DNA of 64,000 bases from Bin5 sp034422415 (GCA_965202955.1 OZ241871.1:2418001-2482000); one strand, 5' to 3'; shown: positions 54,373 to 63,540, counted from the first letter of the stretch. Made by a program: numbers and translations. The notes: generated from the letters alone by a model not told the origin.

Positions 54373-54675
54373 ATGGTTCGTTTGTTGATGAAGTGGGACG
54401 TCAAAATGGGACATGAGCAACCCTATTTTGAATTTGTCATGCGCGAGTTTGCACCTGGCCTCATGCGGTTGGGGATCGACCCCGCCGAAGTTTGGTATAC
54501 CATCTATGGGAATGGGCCGCAAATGCTAACGATTGGTGAGGTTTCCAATCTGGAGCGACTTCAAGCGGTCCTGCAAAGCGAAATCTGGATGAATTTGCAC
54601 AGTAAGTTGTTGAGGCACGTGACAAACTATAGTCAGAGAGTTGTGGAGGACAACAGCCGTTCTTTTCAGTTGTAG
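54373..54675 (+). CDS. small conserved-type protein, unknown function
   Basis: A 100-residue protein without signal or membrane helix. Features are KWDVKMGHEQPYFEFVMREF, an AEVWYTIYG segment and an ending LLRHVTNYSQRVVE. The pattern of a beta strand, helix, strand and a long final helix recalls dimeric alpha-beta barrel (NIPSNAP/ABM-like) proteins, but the match is weak. It sits 23 bases before an HTH gene and is probably co-transcribed. An ATG 15 bases later is an alternative start. Confidence 0.6.
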   Translation: MVRLLMKWDVKMGHEQPYFEFVMREFAPGLMRLGIDPAEVWYTIYGNGPQMLTIGEVSNLERLQAVLQSEIWMNLHSKLLRHVTNYSQRVVEDNSRSFQL

Positions 54676-54698
54676 GCATATCTTTTTGGAGAGAATTC

Positions 54699-55235
54699 AT
54701 GGCACTTTACGTTCGAAAATTGGAGGAGGATGAAGAGAAGGAGCTGGAGCGCATGATCCAGAGTATGGGGAATGACGTCTCAATCCAACGCCTGATGATC
54801 ATCCTCCTGTCTTCTCAAGGACATAAGGTCCAGGAAATCAGCCGCGAGGTCGATCTGCATCCGATCAATGTGCGGAAGTGGATCCATCGCTTTAATACAG
54901 ATGGTTTCGCCGGTCTGCGCAGTGGTAAGTCCCCCGGGCGTCCCCCCGTATTTTCCGATGCGCAACGGCAAGCGATCGTCGATATCGCCTCCTCCGAACC
55001 CAAGTCATTGAATTTGCCTTTCAAACAGTGGTCGCTGCAACGGTTGCGCAACTACCTGATAGAAGGCGCGGTCGTTGAGCAGATTTCGGTCGAAACGATC
55101 CGCCAGATATTGCGGGCGCATGGGATACAACCGCGCTCGATGGGCGGGCAGAAGAACCGGGGCGGGCGGGAGCGGACACGACGCCGTTCCTCGCATAAGG
55201 ATAACCGTCTCGCTTCAGAGAATTCGAACGAATAA
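54699..55235 (+). CDS. helix-turn-helix protein (IS630 transposase N-terminal-like)
   Basis: A 178-residue protein. It has two helix-turn-helix units of the winged type: GHKVQEISREVDLHPINVRK and a second at QISVETIRQILRAHGI, joined by a GRPPVFSD linker. This is the layout of the N-terminal half of IS630 transposases. The DDE catalytic domain is absent and the C-terminus ends in basic residues. GGAGAG lies six bases before the ATG. It may be a domesticated regulator or a relic; DNA binding looks intact. Confidence 0.7.
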   Translation: MALYVRKLEEDEEKELERMIQSMGNDVSIQRLMIILLSSQGHKVQEISREVDLHPINVRKWIHRFNTDGFAGLRSGKSPGRPPVFSDAQRQAIVDIASSEPKSLNLPFKQWSLQRLRNYLIEGAVVEQISVETIRQILRAHGIQPRSMGGQKNRGGRERTRRRSSHKDNRLASENSNE

Positions 55236-55249
55236 CGGTCGATGCGGGG

Positions 55250-55269
55250 GCCGGCGTTGGGACGCCGGC
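55250..55269 (+). terminator. GC-rich hairpin downstream of the HTH gene
   Basis: GCCGGCGT and ACGCCGGC form an 8-base perfect stem around TGGG, 15 bases past the stop. There is only a weak T-run further on (GCGTTTTGG), so it is a likely but not certain terminator. Confidence 0.5.
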
Positions 55270-55355
55270 GGCAGGAGGAGCGTTTTGGTGTATCAGCCGA
55301 CTGTGGAGCGGCGTGCAGTTGGCGCGTCAGTGCAGCCGGCGGCCCGAACGGGTCG

Positions 55356-56672
55356 CTAATCGAAATAGCAGGTATCGACCAGAATGGCCGCGTTGCGTGC
55401 GATGGCAGCCCGGTCATAGACGTTGTGCGCTGTCGCCATTACCACGCAGTCCACCTTCCCGACCTCTCGGTCAAGCTCAGCAACCGCAGCAAGCGGAATG
55501 CCCGCATCGGCCAGCGATGTGATGTACGGGTCGTGATAGCTGGCAGCCACCCCTTTTTGCAGCAGCAGTCGCAGGATTTCGATGGCCGCTGATTCGCGTG
55601 CATCGGCCACGTCCGGCTTGTACGCCGCGCCCAGGACCAGCACGCGGCTACCCTTGAGCCCCTTGCCTGCGCCACTGAGCGCTTCTTGCACCTTCTGCAC
55701 CCAGAAGCGCGGCATCTCCGCATTGATCCGGCCAGCCAGCTCGACGAAACGGGCGCTACCGTTCACCGACCGCATCTTCCAGGCGAGATAGTGGGGATCG
55801 ACCGGAATGCAAGGCCCTCCAACGCCCGGCCCCGGCGTGAACCTGGTGAAGCCGAAAGGTTTTGTCGCCGCGGCCTCCAGCACCTGCCTGGTGTCCAGCC
55901 CCAATTGGTCACACATCTGCAGCAGCTCATTGACCAGAGAGATGTTGACGAACCGGAAGGTGTTTTCGAACAGCTTCGCCATCTCCGCGGTGGACGGCGT
56001 GGAAACGGGCACGAGTGTATCGAAGACCTGTTCGTAGAGAGCCCGGGCTGCGGCAAGGCAGTTCTCCGTCACCCCGGCGATAATTTTGGGCGTCGTCTGA
56101 ATCGTCCAGTCGCTGCGTCCAGGGTCGACGCGCTCCGGCGAAAAAGCCAGGTAGAACGATTCTCCGATCCGCCATCCACGCGGCCGCGCAGCGGCTTCCA
56201 GCAGAGGCAGCAGGAGTTCGCTTGTCGTGCCGGGATATGAGGTGGATTCGAGGATTACGGTCAGGCCAGGATGCAGATGGAGGGCGATTTCCCGGCCGCT
56301 GGCGGCGATGTGGGAGGTGTCCGGCGCGCCTGCCTGGTCGAGCGGTGTGGGCAGGCAGATAGAGACCGCATCGCACTCGCGCAGGACCGAGTAGTCGCTC
56401 GTGGCCCGGAGGCGCGCCGCGTGATCCTGTAACGCTGTGTCGGAGACGTCTGCGATGTAGGAGCGCCCGCGGTTGACCGCGTCGACTTTGGACTTGTTCA
56501 GGTCGATGCCGACGACTTCATAGCCGGCTGCTGCCAGAGCGACGGCCAGTGGCAAGCCGACATAGCCCAGGCCGACGACGGCGACGCGGGCGGAGCGGTT
56601 GTGAAAGCGTTCAAGGAGCGGGGCCGGCAGAGCAGAGGAGCGAGGCAGCGATGGTTTCTCTCTCCTCGTCAC
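55356..56672 (-). CDS. UDP-glucose/UDP-ManNAc 6-dehydrogenase family nucleotide-sugar dehydrogenase
   Basis: About 438 residues. VAVVGLGYVGLPLAVALA is the NAD site, the ESTSYPGTT strand lies in the central domain and the catalytic cysteine is in GVGGPCIPVDPHYLAWK. It oxidises the C6 alcohol of a UDP-sugar to the acid for polysaccharide synthesis. The GTG start at 56672 overlaps the ThyX stop (GTGA) and has AGGAG nine bases upstream, so it is translationally coupled to thyX. Which sugar is used is not evident. Confidence 0.88.
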   Translation of the reverse strand: MTRREKPSLPRSSALPAPLLERFHNRSARVAVVGLGYVGLPLAVALAAAGYEVVGIDLNKSKVDAVNRGRSYIADVSDTALQDHAARLRATSDYSVLRECDAVSICLPTPLDQAGAPDTSHIAASGREIALHLHPGLTVILESTSYPGTTSELLLPLLEAAARPRGWRIGESFYLAFSPERVDPGRSDWTIQTTPKIIAGVTENCLAAARALYEQVFDTLVPVSTPSTAEMAKLFENTFRFVNISLVNELLQMCDQLGLDTRQVLEAAATKPFGFTRFTPGPGVGGPCIPVDPHYLAWKMRSVNGSARFVELAGRINAEMPRFWVQKVQEALSGAGKGLKGSRVLVLGAAYKPDVADARESAAIEILRLLLQKGVAASYHDPYITSLADAGIPLAAVAELDREVGKVDCVVMATAHNVYDRAAIARNAAILVDTCYFD

Positions 56673-57736
56673 TCTCTCATCTCCTGGTATACGTTCCAGT
56701 GTTCTTCGAAGACGGCGGGGGCGATGCTGTAGAGCATCTCCAGCACGAGCTGGCCGAGGCGGCGGATCTCCCACTGGGCGGCCTTGTCAACCGCGCGCAG
56801 CCAGAGGAAGTGGCTCCAGGCGGCGAAGTTCATGCTGGTGACGACGCGGGTTTCGGTGGCATTGGGCAGGAGAAAGCGGGCGTCCTCCTTGCGAATGCCC
56901 ATCTGGCGTAACTCTCTATAGACTGCTTGCAGGTAGTCCCAGGCTTCATTCAACTTGGCCTGGGCTTCTTCATTGTCTTCAAAGGCCGGGGGGATGACGG
57001 CATTCCAACCGCCTTTGCTCAACTCGACGTAGCGCTGCGATTCCTGACTGAAGCTGGCGAGCCGGTGGCGCACAAGCTGATGGGTGCAGGCGCGGCTGAT
57101 GCCCTCGAAGAAGAATGTGGCCGCCCCGTGATGCTCCTGGGCCTCGGCACCGGCAAGGCCCGGCTGCGTGAAGGCCAGGAGTGTCACCCGCAGAGGGCCT
57201 TCCTCGCGCGGGCGCAGGGATGACAGGTCCAGATCGGGCGTTGGCATGGGTGGCGGCGCAGAGGCGGGGGTTGGCCCGTTGCCGGGTGGTCCTTTATCGT
57301 CGAATTCGGCGTAGACTTTGGGCGCGATCGCTTGCAGATAGGGCAGCGCCGGCAGGGCGATGCCGTCGCGGAAGAAGCTTAGCCAGACGCGTGTATTGGC
57401 GCTGACGAGCCAGCTGCCGTCCGGTTCCTCGGTCACTTCGCAATGGCGGTTGAGCATGCGCCAGCGGAGAGGCTCTTCGCTGTTGCGCACGCGCACGGTC
57501 GCCACGATGTGTTCGATGATGTCCTCGTGGCCTTCCTTGACGCGGTTGATGATGAAGCGCGGGGCGGTGCCCATGCGCTGGGTGCTGCGGTAGCAGACGC
57601 GGCCGGCATATTCGATAACGTTTTCGGGGAAGGTGCTGGCTCCGTTCCAGATTGTGGCCAGATCGCTCATTTCGAGCAGGTCGGCTGGGTCGAGCGCCGG
57701 GTTGGCCTGGGAGTAGGCGATGAGATCGATGTTCAC
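56669..57736 (-). CDS. thyX: flavin-dependent thymidylate synthase
   Basis: A 355-residue ThyX, which makes dTMP from dUMP with FAD and methylene-tetrahydrofolate. The signature RHRLASFSQESQRY (residues 223-236) is clear, and TRVVTSMNFAAWSHFLWLR with the C-terminal VFEEHWNVY match the family. It is longer than usual (about 220-250) because of an extended N-terminal part and a Pro-rich insertion at about residues 145-180. It lies between the liv operon and the nucleotide-sugar dehydrogenase. Confidence 0.92.
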   Translation of the reverse strand: MNIDLIAYSQANPALDPADLLEMSDLATIWNGASTFPENVIEYAGRVCYRSTQRMGTAPRFIINRVKEGHEDIIEHIVATVRVRNSEEPLRWRMLNRHCEVTEEPDGSWLVSANTRVWLSFFRDGIALPALPYLQAIAPKVYAEFDDKGPPGNGPTPASAPPPMPTPDLDLSSLRPREEGPLRVTLLAFTQPGLAGAEAQEHHGAATFFFEGISRACTHQLVRHRLASFSQESQRYVELSKGGWNAVIPPAFEDNEEAQAKLNEAWDYLQAVYRELRQMGIRKEDARFLLPNATETRVVTSMNFAAWSHFLWLRAVDKAAQWEIRRLGQLVLEMLYSIAPAVFEEHWNVYQEMRE

Positions 57737-57757
57737 TTGTTGGCTTTTCAGTTAGCG

Positions 57758-57857
57758 GTTTTCAGTTCTCTGTAGACCGCGTGGGCCGGGTCAAATGCAG
57801 TCCAGTATTCGATGCAGCTGGCATAACGATACCCCATGCTGCCAAGGAACTGAAAAC
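57758..57857. repeat. 11-base inverted repeat with element-like ends
   Basis: GTTTTCAGTTC (57758-57768) and GAACTGAAAAC (57847-57857) are perfect inverted copies 78 bases apart, in the gap between thyX and livF. The ends resemble those of the repeat at 15061-15150 (GGTTTTCAG...). It may be a second small element of the same kind. Confidence 0.4.
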
Positions 57858-58579
57858 TATGACCCCCCCAGAAAGGCGCGACGCACGTCGCGGTTGTCGA
57901 GCAGCGCCTGCGCTTCACCCTCGTAGGCGTTGCGGCCCAGTTCGAGCACATAGCCGCGGTGGCTGGCTTCGAGGCCCTGGCGGGCGTTCTGTTCGATCAT
58001 GAGCACGGTGAGGCCGATTTCCTCGTTGAGACGGCGGATGTTTTCGAAGATCATGCGCGTGATCAGCGGAGACAGGCCGGCGCTCGGCTCGTCCATCATC
58101 ACGATTTTCGGTTCCAGCATCAGCGCGCGGCCAATCTCCAGCATGCGCTGTTCGCCGCCTGACATGGTGCCGGCCATCTGCGTTCGCCGTTCTGCCAGCC
58201 GCGGGAACAGCTCGAAAATGTACTGGATGCGCTGGTGGATGCGCGCCTGGTCGTGCTCGAGGTACATGCCCATCTCGAGGTTTTCCATCACCGTCATCTG
58301 CGCAAAGACGCTGCGCAACTGGGGCACGATCGAGATGCCGGCGCTCAGCACGTCCTGGGGCCGGTCATTGGTGATCTCCTGCCCATCGAAGCGCACAGTT
58401 CCCTTGCGCACGCCGATCAGCCCGTAGACGGCCTTGAATACGGTCGACTTGCCGGCGCCGTTGGGCCCGATGACACAGACGATTTCTCCGGGAAGCACGG
58501 CAAGCGAAACACCCTTGAGGATGTCGAAATCCTGATACCCGGCGTAGATTTCGTCAACGGCGAGAAGCGGCGAGGACAT
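57857..58579 (-). CDS. livF: branched-chain amino acid ABC transporter ATPase, LivF type
   Basis: A 240-residue ABC ATPase. Walker A GPNGAGKST, signature MSGGEQRMLEIG, Walker B IVMMDEPSAGL and the LivF-type short C-terminus are present. It energises branched-chain amino acid (or related amide) import. Last gene of the liv operon; upstream is livG. Confidence 0.92.
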   Translation of the reverse strand: MSSPLLAVDEIYAGYQDFDILKGVSLAVLPGEIVCVIGPNGAGKSTVFKAVYGLIGVRKGTVRFDGQEITNDRPQDVLSAGISIVPQLRSVFAQMTVMENLEMGMYLEHDQARIHQRIQYIFELFPRLAERRTQMAGTMSGGEQRMLEIGRALMLEPKIVMMDEPSAGLSPLITRMIFENIRRLNEEIGLTVLMIEQNARQGLEASHRGYVLELGRNAYEGEAQALLDNRDVRRAFLGGS

Positions 58580-58638
58580 AGCGCGCTTTTTCGTGTCTCC
58601 TGTTTTCTCTTACTACCAGTTTTCCACCGCCGCTGCCG

Positions 58639-59388
58639 CTATGCCCCGAAATAGGCATCGATCACTGCTTCGTTTTGCAGGATCTCTTCGGGCGTACCCT
58701 CGGCCAGCTTTTCACCGTGGTTGAGCACGTAGACACGGCTGCAGAGGTCGGCGATGAAGTTGATGTTGTGCTCGATCAGGAGAAAGGTCTTCCCCTGCTT
58801 GTTGAGCGCGCGAATGCGGTCTTTGATCGTTTCGATAAGCGTTGGATTGACGCCGGAGGTAGCCTCGTCCAGGAGCAGGATGTCGGGGTCTGGCATCAGC
58901 GCCATGCCGATTTCGAGCAGGCGGCGCTGTCCACCCGACAGGCGGCCGGCCTGCTCGCCGGCAAGCCGCTCGATCTGCAGGAATTCCAGGAGCTCATGCG
59001 CGCGGCGCGCGGTGCCGGCAGGGCTGGGTTGGAGCATGCGGAGGAGAGAGGTGTCCCGCCACTGGTGGCTGATCAGCATATTGTTGAGTACGCTCATTTT
59101 GCGGTAGACGCGCACCGACTGGAAGGTACGCGTCAGCCCCATTCTGGCGATCTGGTAGGGTCGCGCCCGCGTTACATCGCGGCCTCTGAACAGGATTCTG
59201 CCGCTGTCGATCTTCTGCAGGCGGCTCAGGCAGTCGAACAGGGTCGTCTTGCCGCTGCCGTTCGGCCCGATCAGGCCGACGATTTCGCCGGGATAGACCG
59301 CGAAATCGACGTTGTTGACCGCGGCCAACCCGCCAAAGTATTTGGAAACGGTATGCCCCTCCAGCAAGGGCGGCTTGTCAGAAGGCAT
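58639..59388 (-). CDS. livG: branched-chain amino acid ABC transporter ATPase, LivG type
   Basis: About 249 residues. Walker A GPNGSGKTT, signature LSGGQRRLLEIG, Walker B ILLLDEATSGVNP and the LivG-type C-terminal tail (AEGTPEEILQNEAVIDAYFGA in part) are visible. The chosen start is ATG at 59388; a GTG at 59403 is also possible and there is no good ribosome-binding site. The start overlaps the end of a truncated dihydrofolate-reductase-like gene (59378-59812). Confidence 0.9.
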   Translation of the reverse strand: MPSDKPPLLEGHTVSKYFGGLAAVNNVDFAVYPGEIVGLIGPNGSGKTTLFDCLSRLQKIDSGRILFRGRDVTRARPYQIARMGLTRTFQSVRVYRKMSVLNNMLISHQWRDTSLLRMLQPSPAGTARRAHELLEFLQIERLAGEQAGRLSGGQRRLLEIGMALMPDPDILLLDEATSGVNPTLIETIKDRIRALNKQGKTFLLIEHNINFIADLCSRVYVLNHGEKLAEGTPEEILQNEAVIDAYFGA

Positions 59389-59812
59389 GGTCTGTGTGAA
59401 CACAATGCGAGTTATGGTTCTGGCGGGGCAGAGATTCCACCGTGTCAACCAGCCCCTCCTGGCACAGACTCCCGAACAGGCGGCCGCCCCCGAACAACCA
59501 GATGTCCTTGCCCGGCTCCGTCCGCAGCGAACGCACCACCTCTTTCCAGTCCTCGCCGATGATTTTCACATTCTGATAATCACTTTGGCGCAGGTTCCTG
59601 GAGAAAACGTAGTTTCGAATCCCCGTTGCTCCCGGCGAACCTTGACTGCCGGTAACCTCGAATGTCCTCCGCCCCATCAGATAGGTGTCGAACTGCGCCG
59701 ACAGCTCCTCAAAGTCGATATCAGGATCAATGAGAATCCAATCGAACCCGTCGTTGGCGTCGGCAATGAACCCATCCAGACTCATCGCGCAGTTGTAGCG
59801 GACTCTCCGCAT
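59378..59812 (-). pseudogene. truncated RibD/dihydrofolate-reductase-like protein
   Basis: The ATG at 59812 begins RRVRYNCAMSLDGFIADAND, the family N-terminus, then MGRRTFEV and DIWLFGGGRLFGSLCQEGLVD follow in order. After LVDTVE the sequence stops matching and ends about 25 residues later at 59378, inside the first codons of livG. The last 35-40 residues of the family, which complete the core sheet, are missing. It is therefore a truncated or decayed gene inside the liv operon. Confidence 0.75.
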
Positions 59813-59912
59813 CCCCAACCCTCTGTAAATCTGGCGCTCTGCTAGTCCCTGCGAATTGGAACGCGACTGTTTTGCGAACGCGGGACGCCGGCATGCGCGC
59901 GCCGGTTGAAAA

Positions 59913-61010
59913 CTAATGGCCTTTGCCGACGCGCCCCAAAAGGCGTCCGAGCGATGTGCTGCTGCGGTCGCCCAGTGTGCCAAGGATGCCCTCAGGCAGG
60001 AAGAGCACCAACACCACCAGCAGCAGGCCAAGCGCGAGCAGATGCACGCCGAACAGATTGCCCCAGACGAGATCCTGCAGAAAATAGATGACCACCGCGC
60101 CCAGCGGCGGTCCCCACACGGTGCCCAGGCCGCCGAGCATCGACATCATCACCATTTCGACGGTGCGTGTTTCGATGAAAACGACATCGGGGTCGATGAA
60201 GGTGTTTTGCCAGGCCCAGAATCCGCCGACAATGCCGGTGAAGAAGGCGGCGATCATGAAGGCGACAGTTTTGTGCAGCGTCGTGTTGATGCCGCGCATT
60301 TCGGCGCCGACCTCGTCCTCGCGGATCGCGATGAGGCTCTGCCCGAACTCACTGCGCCGTATCCACCAGATCAACGCCACGACAAGGCCCATGACTGCAA
60401 GCATCAGGTAGTAGTCGCCCAAGCGGTTGAGGATGGGCGGCAGGTTCAGCCCGATGCCGCCGCCGGTGATAGGGCGCAGCACGCGCGCGATCTCCCGCAT
60501 CGCCACAAAGGTGCCGAGCATGGCGATCGAGAAGTAGGGGCCTTTGAGCCGCAAAGTCGGCAGCCCGATCAGAAGAGCAAAGATGGCCGCGGCGACGCCG
60601 CTGACCGGCAAAGCCTGCCAATATCCCCACTCCGGCGAAATCAGCAGCGGCGTGCGGGTCACGAGGATGCCCATGACATAGGCGCCGATGCCGAAGAAGA
60701 CGGCATGGCCGAAGTCGACGTACCCGGTCAGCCCGCCGATAAGATTCCAGTTGGAGGCCAGCGTAACAAGTACAAAGATCTGGCTGCCGACAAGGAGGGC
60801 GAGGCTGGAGACGCCGGTGTAGGGATAGGCTGCGAGCAGCGCAAGCAACAGCAGCCACAGCGTCAGCCCTGTCCAGCTGCCAAATGGCCGCGAAAGCCGT
60901 TGCCCGGGCCTTGATCGATATGGCTCAGAGGCAGGCTCTGCTGAAGATGCTCCGATTTCTTCCCTGTCTTCGAGCTTCGTTTCGGTCTGTTCACCCTGTG
61001 CGCCCATCAC
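59913..61010 (-). CDS. livM: branched-chain amino acid ABC transporter permease, LivM type
   Basis: A 365-residue permease with about nine membrane helices. Family motifs: LTGYVDFGHAVFFGIGAY, GLPTLRLKGPYFSIAMLG and GGLGTVWGPPLGA. The N-terminal 45 residues are hydrophilic, longer than usual. The first codon is GTG at 61010, which overlaps the LivH stop (GTGA); an ATG follows at once. LivM and LivH together form the channel. Confidence 0.9.
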   Translation of the reverse strand: MMGAQGEQTETKLEDREEIGASSAEPASEPYRSRPGQRLSRPFGSWTGLTLWLLLLALLAAYPYTGVSSLALLVGSQIFVLVTLASNWNLIGGLTGYVDFGHAVFFGIGAYVMGILVTRTPLLISPEWGYWQALPVSGVAAAIFALLIGLPTLRLKGPYFSIAMLGTFVAMREIARVLRPITGGGIGLNLPPILNRLGDYYLMLAVMGLVVALIWWIRRSEFGQSLIAIREDEVGAEMRGINTTLHKTVAFMIAAFFTGIVGGFWAWQNTFIDPDVVFIETRTVEMVMMSMLGGLGTVWGPPLGAVVIYFLQDLVWGNLFGVHLLALGLLLVVLVLFLPEGILGTLGDRSSTSLGRLLGRVGKGH

Positions 61011-61897
61011 TCGGCCTCCGCGTCGAGCGGACGGAGACCGCCCAAGAGGCCCTGCGGCCGTACAACCAGGATCAGGACAAGGATGACGAAGCTGGTGGCG
61101 ACACCGAGGTTGGTGCCGATGCCGCGCACATAGGTGGCGACGAAGATTTCGGCAATGCCGAGGATGATGCCGCCCATGAGCGCGCCGGGGATGCGTCCCA
61201 GACCGCCGAGCGCGGTGATGGTGACCGCCTTGAGCGTAAAGGGAGGTCCCATAAAGGGAAAGATTGCCTGCGTCGGGCTGAGCATTGCGCCGGCCGCGGC
61301 GGTGAGGGCGATGCAGATGCCTGCGGTGATGGCGTAGACGCGGTTGATGTCGACGCCAACGATGCGGGCCGCGTTCTTGTTCTGCGCCGCGGCGCGGATC
61401 GACTTGCCAAGGCGGCTGCGCTGCAGAAAGAGGTGCAGGCAGAGCATGATGATCAGAGCGGCAACAAAGATGATCGTCTTTACGATGGGAAAGGTGATCC
61501 CGACCAGTTCGACAGAGCCGTTGTAGCTCACGGCGACATTACGCGGGTCCGAGTCGAACTGGATTTTGAAGAGGTTGGCCAGCGCGATGGAGACGCCGAA
61601 CGTGACGAGCAGGGTCATCAGATGGGGGCGTTCGACGATGCGGTTGATCAGCACTATCTGCAGGAGATATCCGACCAGAAACATCAGCGGCAGGATCAGG
61701 ACGAGCGACGCGAACGGGTCCAACCCGAAGAGGCGGAACATCCCCCAGGCGAGGTAGGCCCCGATCATGAGGAACTCGCCGTGGGCCAGGTTGATCACGC
61801 CCATTACGCCCCAGATCACCGAAAATCCGAGCACCATGACGGCGTAGAAACCGCCGAGCAGGAGCCCGCTGACAAGCGCCTGCAGAAGTTGGTCCAT
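61007..61897 (-). CDS. livH: branched-chain amino acid ABC transporter permease, LivH type
   Basis: A 296-residue permease with about eight membrane helices and LivH motifs: VMGVINLAHGEFLMIGAYLAWG near the N-terminus (in part) and GGLGRIPGALMGGIILG near the C-terminus. Normal length for LivH. It partners LivM, whose gene overlaps its stop by four bases. The SBP gene lies 160 bases upstream. Confidence 0.92.
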   Translation of the reverse strand: MDQLLQALVSGLLLGGFYAVMVLGFSVIWGVMGVINLAHGEFLMIGAYLAWGMFRLFGLDPFASLVLILPLMFLVGYLLQIVLINRIVERPHLMTLLVTFGVSIALANLFKIQFDSDPRNVAVSYNGSVELVGITFPIVKTIIFVAALIIMLCLHLFLQRSRLGKSIRAAAQNKNAARIVGVDINRVYAITAGICIALTAAAGAMLSPTQAIFPFMGPPFTLKAVTITALGGLGRIPGALMGGIILGIAEIFVATYVRGIGTNLGVATSFVILVLILVVRPQGLLGGLRPLDAEAE

Positions 61898-62057
61898 GCT
61901 TGAGAGTTTTGCGTTTCCAGATTCTTGTTTTCAGCGAGACCGTAGGCCAAAGCCCCCGGTGACCCCTTCCGAACATTGCTTCAACCGCATCTGCAGAGAG
62001 CTGCAAGAGCCTGCGTCTGCGGCTGTACACCGGGATCGGAAATACAAAACCGGAAGC

Positions 62058-63314
62058 TTACCGGTCTTTCCAGGCCGGCGCAGGGTAATTCAGCTCGGCG
62101 ACTGCGGCGTTCGTCGGCGCGACGACCAGGATTTCACCGTTCTGGATCTGGATCGCGCCCATCGGTTTGGCGGCGTTGCGGCCCTTTTCGTCGAAACTGA
62201 TCGGGCCGTAAAAGGTGACCACGTCAAGGTTGCGCAGGCTGGCGCGCACGGCGTCCGTTTCGATGGAGGCAGCTTGCTCAATCGCGATGTGCAGGGCCAG
62301 CGCGGTCGCGGTCGATTCCGCAGCCTGATAGGTGGGCGGCTCGCCCCACAGGTTCTCGTAACGGGCCGCGTATTCGGCCGCGGTGCCGAAGTACTCGTCG
62401 GCGTAGCTCATCGACGCCTCCCACTGGGTGGGGCCGATGACGAACTCGGAGTCGGCGCCGACCTCTTCGATCAGTTTCGGGTTGCTCGGGCCGACCGTGA
62501 TTACCATGGCCTTGGGGTTGAAGTCCAACTCCTTGGCTGCGCGGATGAAGAGGACGGCATCGTTGAAGTGTCCGCCGCCGATGAATATATCCGGCTCCAG
62601 CTCCTTGAATTTGGCCATGATCGCGCTGACATCGGCCACGTTGACGGGGTAGGTTTCGACGCCGAGCAGTTCCAGGCCATACTCCTCAGCCCAGCGCTGC
62701 GCGCCATCAGCGACACTGGTAGGGAAGGCGGTGTCCTCGTAGGCAATGACGACGGTCCTGGCGCCCTGTTCAGAGAGCAGCTGCAGTGCCGACCGCGTGT
62801 AGTTCACGGCCGGCGTCAGGACCGCGAACAGGTTCTGGAAGCCGCGTTCGAAGAGGGGCTCGGCCGCGCCGTTGCCCTCGATCATGATCTTATTGTACTT
62901 TTCGGCAATCGCGCTGGCGCTCTGTGTCAGGAAGGAGCTGTACGGTCCCAGCAGGAAATCGACCCGGTCCTCGTTGATCAGCTTTTCCACCAGGCGGGCG
63001 GCTGTGTCGGGGTCACCCTCGTCGTCGTACATGATCAACTCGACCTTGTACCGTTCGTCTCCGACCTTGATGCCGCCGTACTCGTTGTTAACCCAGTCTA
63101 ACCAGACGCTGTAGCCCTGGCGCGTGTCCTTGCCTTCACGCGAGAATTTGCCGGTTTCGCTGACCGCGGCGCCGAGGTAGATGATCTTCTCCGTGTCCGC
63201 GTTTGTGCCGGCGGTCTCCGGCTCATCCACCGGCGCGGGCGGCGCCAGCGAGCAGGCGGTTGCGACAAGGGAAGTGATCAGCAGGAAGGTGAGTGGTAAC
63301 AGGAAGTGTCGCAT
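62058..63314 (-). CDS. branched-chain amino acid ABC transporter binding lipoprotein, LivJ/LivK type
   Basis: About 418 residues. The lipoprotein signal ends ATAC with Cys21. The mature protein has the type I periplasmic-binding fold: IYLGAAVSETGKFSREGKD opens it, LLGPYSSFLTQSASAIAEKY lines the ligand pocket and VVIAYEDTAFPTSVADGA follows. GGAGGG lies 8 bases before the ATG at 63314. First gene of the liv operon (livH, livM, livG, livF follow). Confidence 0.92.
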   Translation of the reverse strand: MRHFLLPLTFLLITSLVATACSLAPPAPVDEPETAGTNADTEKIIYLGAAVSETGKFSREGKDTRQGYSVWLDWVNNEYGGIKVGDERYKVELIMYDDEGDPDTAARLVEKLINEDRVDFLLGPYSSFLTQSASAIAEKYNKIMIEGNGAAEPLFERGFQNLFAVLTPAVNYTRSALQLLSEQGARTVVIAYEDTAFPTSVADGAQRWAEEYGLELLGVETYPVNVADVSAIMAKFKELEPDIFIGGGHFNDAVLFIRAAKELDFNPKAMVITVGPSNPKLIEEVGADSEFVIGPTQWEASMSYADEYFGTAAEYAARYENLWGEPPTYQAAESTATALALHIAIEQAASIETDAVRASLRNLDVVTFYGPISFDEKGRNAAKPMGAIQIQNGEILVVAPTNAAVAELNYPAPAWKDR

Positions 63315-63433
63315 TGTTCGGGCCCTCCGCAACTCTTGGACTCCGGAACCAGGCTTCATCTGAACTGACAGGATATTTCGCAGGATACGCCGCTCCCGCA
63401 GAGGGCGAGCAGGACGGATCCATAACCGATCTG

Positions 63434-63463
63434 ATGATACTGTAAGGTATTTTCTGCTGTCAA
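63434..63463 (-). promoter_or_regulatory. promoter of the liv operon
   Basis: Minus-strand TTGACA (63463-63458), 18 bases, TATCAT (63439-63434), about 120 bases before the SBP start at 63314. The -35 box is consensus. Confidence 0.6.
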
Positions 63464-63540
63464 TTTGCCCGAGTGCGGGGGGCGCTTCATTTGCGGCTGT
63501 CCTGCATGGATTCTGGCTTTTGAGCGTGTTCCGGCATGGT

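Noticed and set aside
57748..57951. A 67-codon minus-strand open frame between livF and thyX
   Set aside because: It overlaps the livF C-terminus in another frame, and the rest lies in the inverted-repeat gap; no recognisable domain.
59378..59390. TGA at the end of the truncated DHFR-like gene as a possible selenocysteine codon
   Set aside because: Sequence after the TGA, read in frame, does not resemble the missing family C-terminus; it is the start of livG in another frame.
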